From Synechococcus sp. WH 5701 (GTDB lineage Bacteria; Cyanobacteriota; Cyanobacteriia; PCC-6307; Cyanobiaceae): DNA of 64,000 nucleotides. The notes below the pieces were generated by a model. The model ran no database searches and was not told where the DNA came from. It was given only the letters and a program-made list of their open reading frames with translations. This document shows positions 16,704 to 23,883 of the stretch, in pieces (the first letter of the stretch is position 1; each line of letters begins with the position of its first letter). The stretch covers positions 1,067,228-1,131,227 of the forward strand of contig NZ_CH724159.1 of the NCBI RefSeq assembly GCF_000153045.1. Direction: 5' to 3'. The position numbers and the translations under genes were made by a program.

Positions 16704-17130
16704 TCAGATCTTGCGTCGAATCAAGAGACGGTTCGCTGAATTATTACACATCGGTGCAGCCCAGGTTCCATCCTGGATCTTCACTGGCGTCTGAAGATGA
16801 AAACTGATCCGACGGCTGAGCTGATGCTGGGTGAACAGATGCAGGTCGATGAAGGTGGCCGCCGTTTCACTGCAGAGCAAGCGGTGGGCGAAGGAGGGAT
16901 TGCTCTGTGGTGCGGGGCTGAGGCCTGAGAGGGGTCATGGCCAGTGGCTCGGCCAGGCCATCCAGCCGGGCAAGGAGACGGGAAAGGCCTGGAGGTGCTC
17001 CTGCAGAATTTTTGCCGCCTGCTCAAGGTGCCCTGCCTGCCGGTGATGGCGGGCGGAGTGGGCCACCAAGGTGTGATTGGCGGGATACGACTCCACGACT
17101 TGGACCAATGCAGTGAGGGATTGAACGAAC
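16704..17130 (-). pseudogene. TPR-glycosyltransferase remnant with core deletion
   Basis: Pieces match the protein encoded at 23884-26394. A TPR-like piece (HRQAGHLEQAAKILQEHLQ) is followed, in another frame, by NPSFAHRLLCSETAATF (intact copy: NPAFTHRVFGTETAAAY). This joins directly to LFTQHQLSRRISFHLQTPVK (intact: LLTQHQLSRRISFHLQTPVK) and a stop at 16704. The whole catalytic core with the DxD motif, about 130 residues, is missing between the last two pieces. Bases 17131-17412 hold no recognisable gene. Confidence 0.75.
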
Positions 17131-17412
17131 TGAAGATGAATTGAGAAGGATGGCTAAGATTGGATGAATGTAGCCACTAACATCATTAACTCCGGACAGA
17201 ATAACAGGATTAAACTGATGATAGGGCCTGGTGAGGGGCCACACACAGCAATACCCTCAGTGGGAGCGGGGCAGGTTGATCTCGGCTTCGCAGTAATCGC
17301 TGGTTCGCTTCCCCTTGATGTGGTGTGCCTCAGGAGATTGGATCGTCCTTTCAGCTTTGAGAAGCCCTTGATCTGAAGAAGCCCCAGTGGGTCAACCGGG
17401 CTGTGGACGGTG

Positions 17413-19224
17413 TCATGGGAGCTGGGTTGTGTGCAGGATAACCAAAGGGATGAACACGGCATAGAGGACAGAGAGCGGCCAGCCGAACCGCAGGAAATCA
17501 AGGAAGCGATAGTTGCCGGGCGCGAACACCATCAGGTTGGTCTGGTAGCCGATCGGCGAGAGGAAGCTCTGGCTGGCGGCGAACACGACCACATAGATGA
17601 ACATCAGCGGGGGCTGATGCAGACCCTCGGCCAACTTGGCCACCACGGGCAGGAGCAGGACCACGGTGGCGCCATTGCTGAGCAGTTCGGTGCCCACAAG
17701 GGTGACGAAATACACTGCCACCAGTGCGCCATACACCGGCCAATGCTCCAGGCGTGAGAGCAGGACGTCGGCCGCCAGCTGGGCCAGGCCGCTCTGCTGC
17801 AGAGCGGCGCTGAAGCTGAACAGCCCCCCCAGCAGCAGGTACACATCCCAGCGGATGGCCCGCAGGGCGCTGCTGGCATCGAGGCAGCCGCTGATCACCA
17901 GCACGCCCACCCCCAGCAGCACCGCTGATACCAGGGGCATGATCTTCAGGCCTGAGAGCAGCAGCACCGCCAGCATGGTGAGCACCGCCAGGCCCTTGCG
18001 GTGGGTGGTGGGCAGATCGCTCTCGAGTTCATCAAGCACCACCAGCTCGCTGTTCTCCTGGAGGCCGCGGATGGAGTCGAGCGGCGCCTGCACGAGCAGC
18101 AGGTCGCCTTCCTTGAGCGTGAGGCGCCCAAGACGGTCCTGCAGGGTGGTGTTGGCCCGTTTCACGGCCAGCACAGTGGCGTTGAAGCGCTGGCGGAAGC
18201 GCAGATCGCGCAGGTTGGTGCCGGCCAGCTGGGACCCGGCAGGTAGCAGCACCTCGGTGAGACGGATGCCTGAGGCCACGCTGGAGTCGATCTCTCCGTC
18301 GGGGGCTTCCAGCAGGGTGCCGGCCAGGGCCACCATCTGATCCTGCTGCAGGCGCAGCAGTTCACCACGGCTGCAGCGCAGCAGCAGGCGGTCGTGGGCC
18401 TGGAGACGCAGCTCGGCCAGGGGCGGCTGCAGCTTCTGGCCGCCGCGGTGCACCGCCAGTACGTCCACGTCGAAACGGCGCTGCAGGCGGCTGGCGTGGA
18501 GCGTGCGGTTACAAAGAGGCGAGCGGGAGGGCAACACCACCTCGGTGAGGTAGCCCTGGCGGGTGAGTTCGGTGAGGGTGGTGCTCCCTTCGTGGCCGCG
18601 ATCGGGCAGGAAGCGGGCAGCCAGCAGCAGGTAGAGGCTGCCGATCAGCCACACGGGGATGCCGATTGCCGTGAAGGAGAACAGCTGGAATTCGCCGTAG
18701 CCGAGTTTGGCCGCCACGTCGCTGGCCAGCAGGTTGGTGGAGGTGCCGATCAGGGTGAGGGTGCCGCCGGTGATCGTGGCGATCGAGAGAGGGATCAGCA
18801 CCTTCGAGGGGCTGACGCCGCGGCGGCGGCACCAGCCTTCGATCACCGGCAGCAGGATGGCCACGATCGGCGTGTTGGGGATGACCCCCGAGAGGGGGGC
18901 CACCACGCCGGCCAGCAGGGCCACGAGCCGCTGGGGGGAGCGGATGCGCGGCGAGCCGAGCAGTTCACGCAGGCGATCGAGGGCGCCGCTGTGCAGCAGG
19001 CCTTCGGAGAGCACGAACATGCCCAGCAGGGTGATCAGGGCAGGGCTGCCGAACCCGGCCAGGGCATCGCCGGCCTTGAGCACGCCGGTGGCGATCAGCA
19101 GCCCGGCGGCGACCAGGGCCACGATCTCGGGAGCGAGCCAGCCGCCCACGAATACCACGATCGCCGCGAGCAGCACCGCCAGGGTGATCCAGCCGGAGGG
19201 AGTGATCAAAACCAGCTCCGGCAT
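17413..19224 (-). CDS. SLC13-family anion permease with TrkA-C domains
   Basis: Protein of 603 residues. About six hydrophobic segments, a soluble middle of about 200 residues made of two TrkA-C (RCK_C)-like domains, then further membrane segments: the classic layout of bacterial SLC13/DASS permeases. Substrate-site signatures occur twice: IPNTPIVAILLPV with IGTSTNL in the first half, and LLSNGATVVLLLPV with SPIGYQTNLMV in the second. Members carry sulfate or other di- and tricarboxylate anions, usually with sodium; the substrate here is not determined. The start at 19224 places Met just before the first segment; an upstream GTG (19275) or ATG (19305) would add a polar tail. Confidence 0.85.
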   Translation of the reverse strand: MPELVLITPSGWITLAVLLAAIVVFVGGWLAPEIVALVAAGLLIATGVLKAGDALAGFGSPALITLLGMFVLSEGLLHSGALDRLRELLGSPRIRSPQRLVALLAGVVAPLSGVIPNTPIVAILLPVIEGWCRRRGVSPSKVLIPLSIATITGGTLTLIGTSTNLLASDVAAKLGYGEFQLFSFTAIGIPVWLIGSLYLLLAARFLPDRGHEGSTTLTELTRQGYLTEVVLPSRSPLCNRTLHASRLQRRFDVDVLAVHRGGQKLQPPLAELRLQAHDRLLLRCSRGELLRLQQDQMVALAGTLLEAPDGEIDSSVASGIRLTEVLLPAGSQLAGTNLRDLRFRQRFNATVLAVKRANTTLQDRLGRLTLKEGDLLLVQAPLDSIRGLQENSELVVLDELESDLPTTHRKGLAVLTMLAVLLLSGLKIMPLVSAVLLGVGVLVISGCLDASSALRAIRWDVYLLLGGLFSFSAALQQSGLAQLAADVLLSRLEHWPVYGALVAVYFVTLVGTELLSNGATVVLLLPVVAKLAEGLHQPPLMFIYVVVFAASQSFLSPIGYQTNLMVFAPGNYRFLDFLRFGWPLSVLYAVFIPLVILHTTQLP

Positions 19225-19350
19225 GGGCGCCACCAGGATGTCAGCACGCCATGGGGAAGCCGTGTCCGTGGTCACTAGCGTGAGAACAGGCTGACGGGGC
19301 ACCACACCAGATGTGGTGTAAGGATGGCTCGGTGCGTGTGCGAGCTGTGG

Positions 19351-19400
19351 CCCAGTTGGATCTGGCCTATCTCCAGGGGCTGGAGAGGGGCCTGTCGAGG
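19351..19400 (+). pseudogene. AbrB-type antitoxin 3' scrap
   Basis: The bases coding LDLAYLQGLERGLS match the antitoxin at 20540-20719 (WELAYLQGLERGLS). No DNA-binding N-terminus remains. Around it, 19225-19678 shows no other gene I can support. Confidence 0.5.
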
Positions 19401-19678
19401 GGCCTTCCCCAACCCTGTCTGGTGCGCTTCAAGTGGTTCACCCTTCTGGATGGGCGGGGTGGGTGACCGGGCGTGACCAAACCCAGCGGGCATCGCGCCG
19501 CAGCTCGGTGGCGAAGCGTGATCCGGCCGCCAGCAACACTCCCGAACACCGTCACTCTCTCCAGGGAAGGAACACGGGCAGCCTGCACGCCCGTCCAGGC
19601 TTTGACCTGGCGCATCACCTGATCGGGCTCAGGAACAAGACGGCTTGATCTCTTCCATCAACAAAGCCAAGGCTTCGC

Positions 19679-20105
19679 TCAGCTGGAGCCGGTTGCGGGC
19701 GGTGTCGGCGAGGAGGAATCGGCACTGAGCAACAAGGCATCGAGCCTGGATTCGAGATCGGCGAGCCGCTTGTTCTCTTGATCGAGCTGATTGATCTCTT
19801 TCTCGAGCAGCTTCGTTCGCCTCTCACTCTCGAGCGCTCTGATCTGCGCATCGATCGTTGGATGCCAGTTTAACTTCGCCAAGAAGCGCCGCCATGGCGG
19901 CAACGAGGACAGGAATTCCGATTTGCTGATTGACGCTGAAGCGGATCCCGAGGAGATCGACATGGCTGTAGGAGGTAAAGAACGTGATCAGAACGACCAG
20001 GCAGCCGCCGACGAGTGAGGCGCAGCCGGCGCGATCAAGGAAGGGAAACGGATCGGGCTGAGCCGAGGAAACCGGCGCTTCGTTCTCTGCCATGACCGTA
20101 GCCAT
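19679..20105 (-). pseudogene. Membrane/coiled-coil protein split by a frameshift
   Basis: Two overlapping minus-strand frames complement each other. The upstream one (from an ATG at 20105 or 20093) has a hydrophobic hairpin, AGCASLVGGCLVVLITFFTS and IGIPVLVAAMAALLGEVKL, then loses coding character. The downstream frame takes over with KLNWHPTIDAQIRALESERR and a coiled coil (KEINQLDQENKRLADLESRL) to 19679. A one-base shift near 19870 would join them into one protein of about 140 residues with two membrane passes and a C-terminal coiled coil. Either a decayed gene or a sequence error. Function unknown. Confidence 0.45.
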
Positions 20106-20215
20106 AAAAATCCTAAACCGATCCATGAATAGTACTTCAGTACCATGAGCGCAAGCATCCGTAGTTTCTCAGAGTGGCCCCAGGCGTCTGCAAAATGCGG
20201 AGAGCGAAGGACGCG

Positions 20216-20374
20216 CTACCTGCGGCAAGCGGGCAGACCGCTCATCAGGTTGCAGAGGGGTTCGTGCAGCGGTGATGAGGGGGGCAGCCAGATCGTGCTG
20301 GCACCCCTGAACACAGACAGGCCGATCAGGAGTGCCCAGAGCCAGATGAGCCGTGGCCTGCCATTGAGGATCAT
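20216..20374 (-). CDS. Small single-pass membrane protein (doubtful)
   Basis: Frame of 52 codons starting MILNGRPRLIWLWALLIGLS: a basic N-terminus, then one hydrophobic segment. Its ATG overlaps the TGA of the upstream frame (ATGA at 20371-20374), which suggests translational coupling. No family known and the C-terminal half is unremarkable. Confidence 0.35.
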   Translation of the reverse strand: MILNGRPRLIWLWALLIGLSVFRGASTIWLPPSSPLHEPLCNLMSGLPACRR

Positions 20375-20535
20375 TCGCGGATTCCGTCCAGCAATTCGAG
20401 GATGTCGGTGATGAAGGTGTCGGGGAAATAGCGCTGCCAGAGTCGGCGCAGGCCGGCGCGCTTGGCGGCGAGCAGATCGGGGTGGGCGGCCCATTGACGG
20501 GTGAGCTGTCCGATGGCCGAAACGCTCGGTTGGCC
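20371..20535 (-). pseudogene. 3' end of an unrecognised gene
   Basis: The frame reads IGQLTRQWAAHPDLLAAKRA, GLRRLWQRYFPDTFITDILE and LLDGIRE before the stop at 20371: a helical piece with natural composition. No start codon precedes it on this side; upstream the frame enters the antisense of the AbrB antitoxin gene, so the 5' part was probably lost at a junction near 20535. Confidence 0.4.
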
Positions 20536-20539
20536 ACCG

Positions 20540-20719
20540 ATGGACGTCGCCACACTCACCGTCAAGGGGCAGGTCACGGTGCCGAAGGCCGTGCGTGAAG
20601 CCCTGGGATTGCGGCAGGGCGACCTGCTCAGTTGGGAGCTGGCCTATCTGCAGGGGCTGGAGAGAGGCCTGAGCGAATGGAGCAGCCCGGCGGATGAGAA
20701 CGCGTTCCGCGATCTGTGA
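20540..20719 (+). CDS. AbrB/MazE-like antitoxin
   Basis: Protein of 59 residues. The N-terminal swapped-hairpin DNA-binding motif is clear (ATLTVKGQVTVPKAVREALG, then LRQGDLLSWE). The acidic C-terminus (EWSSPADENAFRDL) would bind the toxin. ATG at 20540; a longer frame from 20501 adds antisense residues. The stop overlaps the GTG of the truncated toxin by four bases. With no whole toxin next to it, it is an orphan antitoxin. Confidence 0.75.
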   Translation: MDVATLTVKGQVTVPKAVREALGLRQGDLLSWELAYLQGLERGLSEWSSPADENAFRDL

Positions 20720-20823
20720 GCGCCTTCGTGCCGTACACGGTGGTCCGGGTGCCGTTCCCATTCACGGATCGGCAGGCCCAGAAGCAGCGAGGCTGTGGCC
20801 ATCTGCTGCCCACCGGGACCTGA
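20716..20823 (+). pseudogene. Truncated MazF/PemK-like toxin
   Basis: GTG at 20716 overlaps the antitoxin stop. The first 25 residues (SAFVPYTVVRVPFPFTDRQA) are a MazF/PemK N-terminus: the first strands and the VPFPFTD loop. After AQKQR the frame leaves the family and stops at 20823, 35 codons in all, against about 110 in the family. Not functional. Confidence 0.7.
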
Positions 20824-20827
20824 TCCC

Positions 20828-21214
20828 TCAGGCCAGCCACTCCTGAGCGAGAGTGTCGATGGCCTGAAACTCCGGGTCTTTGTGCAGCAGGGTGGCGCCG
20901 CAGTGGAGAGCAGCCGCGGCGATCCAGGCTTCCGCCAGGGACAGGGCATGGGTGGCCTTGATCTGCGCGGCAGAGATCAGCAGGGGCTCACTGGCTTCCA
21001 GCCAGTCGATCGGTAGCGCCTGCAGCTGCTCGTAGGCCAGACGGCCGGCCCGTTCACCCTCGTCTGTCCAGACGCGGTAGAGCACCTCCATCCGGGTGAT
21101 GAAACAGGCCGTGCAACGCACAGGAGACTCCAGGGCCTGCTCGACTTGGTCGGCACCGGGCTCGTCATCTCGCAGGGTGAGCAAAGCCGACGTGTCGAGG
21201 CAGAACCGGGTCAT
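20828..21214 (-). CDS. vapC: VapC-type PIN toxin
   Basis: Protein of 128 residues, a PIN-domain ribonuclease. Acidic site: Asp7 (LDTSALL), Glu43 (TRMEVLYR), Glu95 where Asp is more usual (SLAEAWIAAAAL) and Asp113 (LHKDPEF). Normal VapC length and complete. Its ATG overlaps the stop of the upstream antitoxin (ATGA), so expression is coupled. It likely cuts specific RNAs when the antitoxin is lost. Confidence 0.88.
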   Translation of the reverse strand: MTRFCLDTSALLTLRDDEPGADQVEQALESPVRCTACFITRMEVLYRVWTDEGERAGRLAYEQLQALPIDWLEASEPLLISAAQIKATHALSLAEAWIAAAALHCGATLLHKDPEFQAIDTLAQEWLA

Positions 21215-21447
21215 CGCGCCTCCAGGGCAGCATCAGCCAGTCGATCGGCCAGCTGGCGCTGGGTGGAGCCCCCGAGCTTCCCCTGCCCCCGGAAGGCCTT
21301 CACGGGAGAGATGGCAACCGGAATGACCCGAATCGAGCCATCAGCCTCCACGACCCACTCCAACCGCTGAGAGGGGCCGAGCGCGAAGCGCTCACGGATG
21401 GCTGCCGGGATCACGGTCTGACCGCGGGACGTGATCGTGCTTCTCAT
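21211..21447 (-). CDS. vapB: AbrB-type antitoxin of the VapBC pair
   Basis: Protein of 78 residues with the AbrB/SpoVT DNA-binding fold at the N-terminus (STITSRGQTVIPAAIRERF, then GPSQRLEWVVEADGSIRVIP). The C-terminal helix (DRLADAALEAR) would cover the toxin. It overlaps vapC by four bases. A perfect inverted repeat just upstream (21460-21488) is a good autoregulation site. Confidence 0.88.
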   Translation of the reverse strand: MRSTITSRGQTVIPAAIRERFALGPSQRLEWVVEADGSIRVIPVAISPVKAFRGQGKLGGSTQRQLADRLADAALEAR

Positions 21448-21459
21448 GATCGTCGACTT

Positions 21460-21488
21460 GAATTACCATTTAGCCTACCCAGTAATTC
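21460..21488 (-). promoter_or_regulatory. Candidate operator of the VapBC pair
   Basis: Perfect seven-base inverted repeat GAATTAC ... GTAATTC with a 15-base spacer, half-sites 22 bases apart (two helical turns), starting 13 bases upstream of the antitoxin ATG. AbrB-type antitoxins bind such sites in their own promoters. The AT-rich spacer could hold the -10 element. Confidence 0.5.
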
Positions 21489-21513
21489 GCTGGCGGCCGC
21501 CTGCCCCCTCACC

Positions 21514-22398
21514 ATGCCCGCCACGATCTACCTGCACTGGGCCGCCACGCCCTACACCTGGGTGCGCTCCGGGCACTACCACACGATCATCAGCGGCGAC
21601 GGCCGCCTCAACCGCCTGCACGCCTACAGCGTGGATCTGCCGGCCCACACCTACCGGCGCAACAGCAATTCCGTGGCCCTCTCCTGCGCCTGCATGGGCG
21701 GCCAGCCCGACCCCTGGACGATTCCACCCACCGAGGCGCAGCTGGAGGCGATGTGCCAGGAGGCAGCGCGGATCGCCGCCAGCTGGGGCTGGAGTGCGGG
21801 CGACATCTCGCTTCAGACGGTGATGACCCACGCCGAGGCCGCCTCCAACCGTGATGGCCACTGGATGCACGACAACTACGGCCCGGTGATCTGGGGCGGC
21901 AGCGGCGAGCGCTGGGATTTCCTGCAGCTCAGCAGGAACGGTCCACCCACCGGCGGCGATGAACTGCGCCAGCGCATCCGCCGCTATCTGAGCGAACCGG
22001 AGGCGACCGCCTCAAGCCGGCTGGAGTTCCGCCGCGCCAGCACCATGAAGGCCTGCGGCCGGGAGCTGGTGGTGGAGATTGATGCCAACGGCACCTCCTG
22101 GGCCCTGGCGGCCGAGCTGCTGGAGCTCTACGAGATCCCCTACGAATGGGAGGCGAGCCGCCGGCGCATCCTGATCGGCAGCCTCGATGTGGCGCCCACG
22201 TTTCAGGACGATCAGGTGCAGCCCTCGGTGGGCTGGCCGCTGTTCGAGATGGGCCTGCAGCGGGGGGATGCGCCGCTGATCCTGCGGGGCATCGTGCGTG
22301 AGAACCGGGCCTGGTGCCGGGTGCTGGAATTCGCCGAGGAATTCGGGATCAGCGTGAGCTACGAGCCGTTCATGCTGTGGGAACGGCGGGGCGGGTGA
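21514..22398 (+). CDS. Amidase-like peptidoglycan-binding protein
   Basis: Protein of 294 residues. The first 160 resemble N-acetylmuramoyl-L-alanine amidase/PGRP domains: YLHWAATPYTW, SGHYHTIISGDGRLNR with His residues at the zinc-ligand region, SNSVALSCACMGG, and VMTHAEAA with a late His. The C-terminal 120 residues are a separate mixed alpha/beta part without recognised motifs. No signal peptide is seen, so it may be phage-derived or act after lysis or export by another route. Flanked by two toxin-antitoxin loci. Confidence 0.55.
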   Translation: MPATIYLHWAATPYTWVRSGHYHTIISGDGRLNRLHAYSVDLPAHTYRRNSNSVALSCACMGGQPDPWTIPPTEAQLEAMCQEAARIAASWGWSAGDISLQTVMTHAEAASNRDGHWMHDNYGPVIWGGSGERWDFLQLSRNGPPTGGDELRQRIRRYLSEPEATASSRLEFRRASTMKACGRELVVEIDANGTSWALAAELLELYEIPYEWEASRRRILIGSLDVAPTFQDDQVQPSVGWPLFEMGLQRGDAPLILRGIVRENRAWCRVLEFAEEFGISVSYEPFMLWERRGG

Positions 22399-22513
22399 GG
22401 CTGGCCTGCGCCCTTTATCCTGCCCGTCCTGAGCGAGACCCTCACTGACGGTGGTGAGCGCCGAGAGGATGCGATCCGTGACACTCACGGCCGGGCCTGC
22501 AGCAGAGGTTACT

Positions 22514-22537
22514 AAGCTAGCCAGATCAGCTAGCCTT
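22514..22537 (+). promoter_or_regulatory. Candidate operator of the Phd-PIN pair
   Basis: Two GCTAGC palindromes seven bases apart (22516-22521 and 22529-22534) within a larger imperfect dyad, AAGCTAGC ... GCTAGCCTT, four bases before the antitoxin ATG. Phd-type antitoxins repress from such short palindrome pairs. An upstream TACTAA could be part of a -10. Confidence 0.45.
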
Positions 22538-22540
22538 GTC

Positions 22541-22801
22541 ATGGACGCCGTGTGGACGCTGCAGGACGCCAAGAATCGCTTCAGTGCAGTGGTGGATGCG
22601 GCCGCCCGGGGGGAACCGCAGAAGGTGACGCGGCGCGGCACGTGGGTGAGTGTGGTGCTCTCGGCCGAGGAGTACGAGCGGCTGCGGCGCCTCGACCAGG
22701 CCAACGCCCCATCACTGGCGGAGCTGCTCCTGCAGATGCCGCAGGACGACGAGACCTTTGAGCGTCTGCCCCTGGCGGCGCGGGATTTCCCGTGTTCCTG
22801 A
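22541..22801 (+). CDS. Phd/YefM-type antitoxin
   Basis: Protein of 86 residues. The N-terminus WTLQDAKNRFSAVVDAAARG, then PQKVTRRGTWVSVVLSAEEYERL, is the Phd/YefM fold. The C-terminal third (LLLQMPQDDETFERLPLAAR) is the toxin-binding tail. The ATG at 22541 is preferred to 22451 because it matches the family N-terminus and leaves the palindromic operator upstream. Its end overlaps the toxin start by ten bases. Confidence 0.88.
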   Translation: MDAVWTLQDAKNRFSAVVDAAARGEPQKVTRRGTWVSVVLSAEEYERLRRLDQANAPSLAELLLQMPQDDETFERLPLAARDFPCS

Positions 22802-23211
22802 TTGACACCGTGGTGCTCTCCGAGCTGCGCAGGCGCCAAAGAGATCCAGGCGTGGTGGCCTGGATCGGCAGCCAGCGGCAGGAGGATTGTTTTCTGAGTG
22901 TGGTGAGCATCGGCGAAATCGAACGCGGCATTGCCCGCAAGCGCACGACCGATTCCAGATTTGCGCAGCAGTTGGCCGGATGGCTGGATCAGCTGCTGCG
23001 GCTCTATGGCGATCGGCTGCTGCCGGTGGATGTGGGGGTGGCGCGTCGCTGGGGACAACTCTCGGCCGAGCTCGGCCATGACGGAGCCGATCTGCTGATT
23101 GCTGCCACGGCGCTGGAGCGCGGCCTCACGGTCGTGACGCGCAACCTGCGCCACTTCACGCCCACTGGGGTTCAGACCCTGGACCCATGGAGCCGGGAGG
23201 CTGGCATCTGA
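22792..23211 (+). CDS. VapC/FitB-type PIN toxin
   Basis: Protein of 139 residues with a GTG start inside the antitoxin gene. PIN-domain acidic residues: Asp5 (LIDTVVLSEL), Glu11, Glu42 (SIGEIERGI), Asp97 and Asp100 (HDGADLLIAATAL). FLIDTVVLSELRR and TVVTRNLRHF are typical of the FitB subgroup. Complete; a probable ribonuclease held by the Phd-type partner. Confidence 0.88.
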   Translation: MFLIDTVVLSELRRRQRDPGVVAWIGSQRQEDCFLSVVSIGEIERGIARKRTTDSRFAQQLAGWLDQLLRLYGDRLLPVDVGVARRWGQLSAELGHDGADLLIAATALERGLTVVTRNLRHFTPTGVQTLDPWSREAGI

Positions 23212-23261
23212 GGCGACAAACCACCTCGCCCATAAACTGAGCGCATGAAACCAGTGCACGC

Positions 23262-23528
23262 ATGAACACCCCTCGACCGGTCGCCAAGAAAGTGGGAGCA
23301 AGCGGGCAGATCTCCCTGGGCAAGGAGTTTGCCGGGCGCACCGTTCTGATCGACAGCAGCGAGCCAGGGGTGTGGGTGATCAAGACCGCCCAGACCATCC
23401 CGGATTCCGAACTCTGGCTGCATCAGCCGGCGGCTTCTGCACGCCTCGATCGCGCCCTGAAGGCGATCACAGCCTCCCCCGTGGCGGCGGATCTCGAGGC
23501 CTTGGAGCGCCACCTGGGCAAACGGTGA
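23262..23528 (+). CDS. Putative antitoxin
   Basis: Protein of 88 residues: VAKKVGASGQISLGKEFAGR and TVLIDSSEPGVWVIKTAQTI suggest a small ribbon-type DNA-binding protein, and the C-terminus is helical (ADLEALERHLGKR). Its stop overlaps the GTG of the next gene (GTGA), the usual antitoxin-toxin layout. I take it as the antitoxin of the truncated toxin downstream; the named family is unsure. Confidence 0.6.
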   Translation: MNTPRPVAKKVGASGQISLGKEFAGRTVLIDSSEPGVWVIKTAQTIPDSELWLHQPAASARLDRALKAITASPVAADLEALERHLGKR

Positions 23529-23776
23529 TTCAGCTTGATCTGAACAATCCCGAATTTCAGGCCAATCTGCTGTCACTGGACAAACCGGAAGCCTGGGCTG
23601 TGCTCAAGACGTTGAGACTCCTACAGCCGTTGCCTGGCGCGGCGGTTGGGCAGCCACGCAGTCCGTGCATGTCTCTGTCGCCTTCATCCCTCCATACAGC
23701 TGCTGCCAACGGTGTTAAACGGGTGCGGAGACCTCCAGGGTCCGGCAGACGTCAGCGCCGGTCTGGCCCTGATTGA
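23525..23776 (+). pseudogene. Truncated toxin partner
   Basis: GTG at 23525 overlaps the antitoxin stop. The first 36 residues (IQLDLNNPEFQANLLSLDKP, then EAWAVLKTLRLLQPL) look like the N-terminus of a RelE-like cyanobacterial toxin. From about 23640 the frame turns into Ser/Pro/Arg-rich sequence unlike any toxin. In another frame 23720-23805 reads ADVSAGLALIEELLLTKSGR, the end of an unrelated gene, so the toxin 3' half was replaced. Nothing further to 23883. Confidence 0.55.
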
Positions 23777-23883
23777 GGAGCTTCTCCTGACCAAGTCTGG
23801 CCGGTAGGGAAGCTCTCATATGTACTGGTTCAGTTTCTGGGGTCCACGTGAGGGTGTCACTGATGAGAGTGTGGGGCAGATCC

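Noticed and set aside
17131-17412. Short open frames downstream of the SLC13 permease
   Set aside because: Fragments such as HHIKGKRTSDYCEAEINL look protein-like but are interrupted and unmatched to any family I know.
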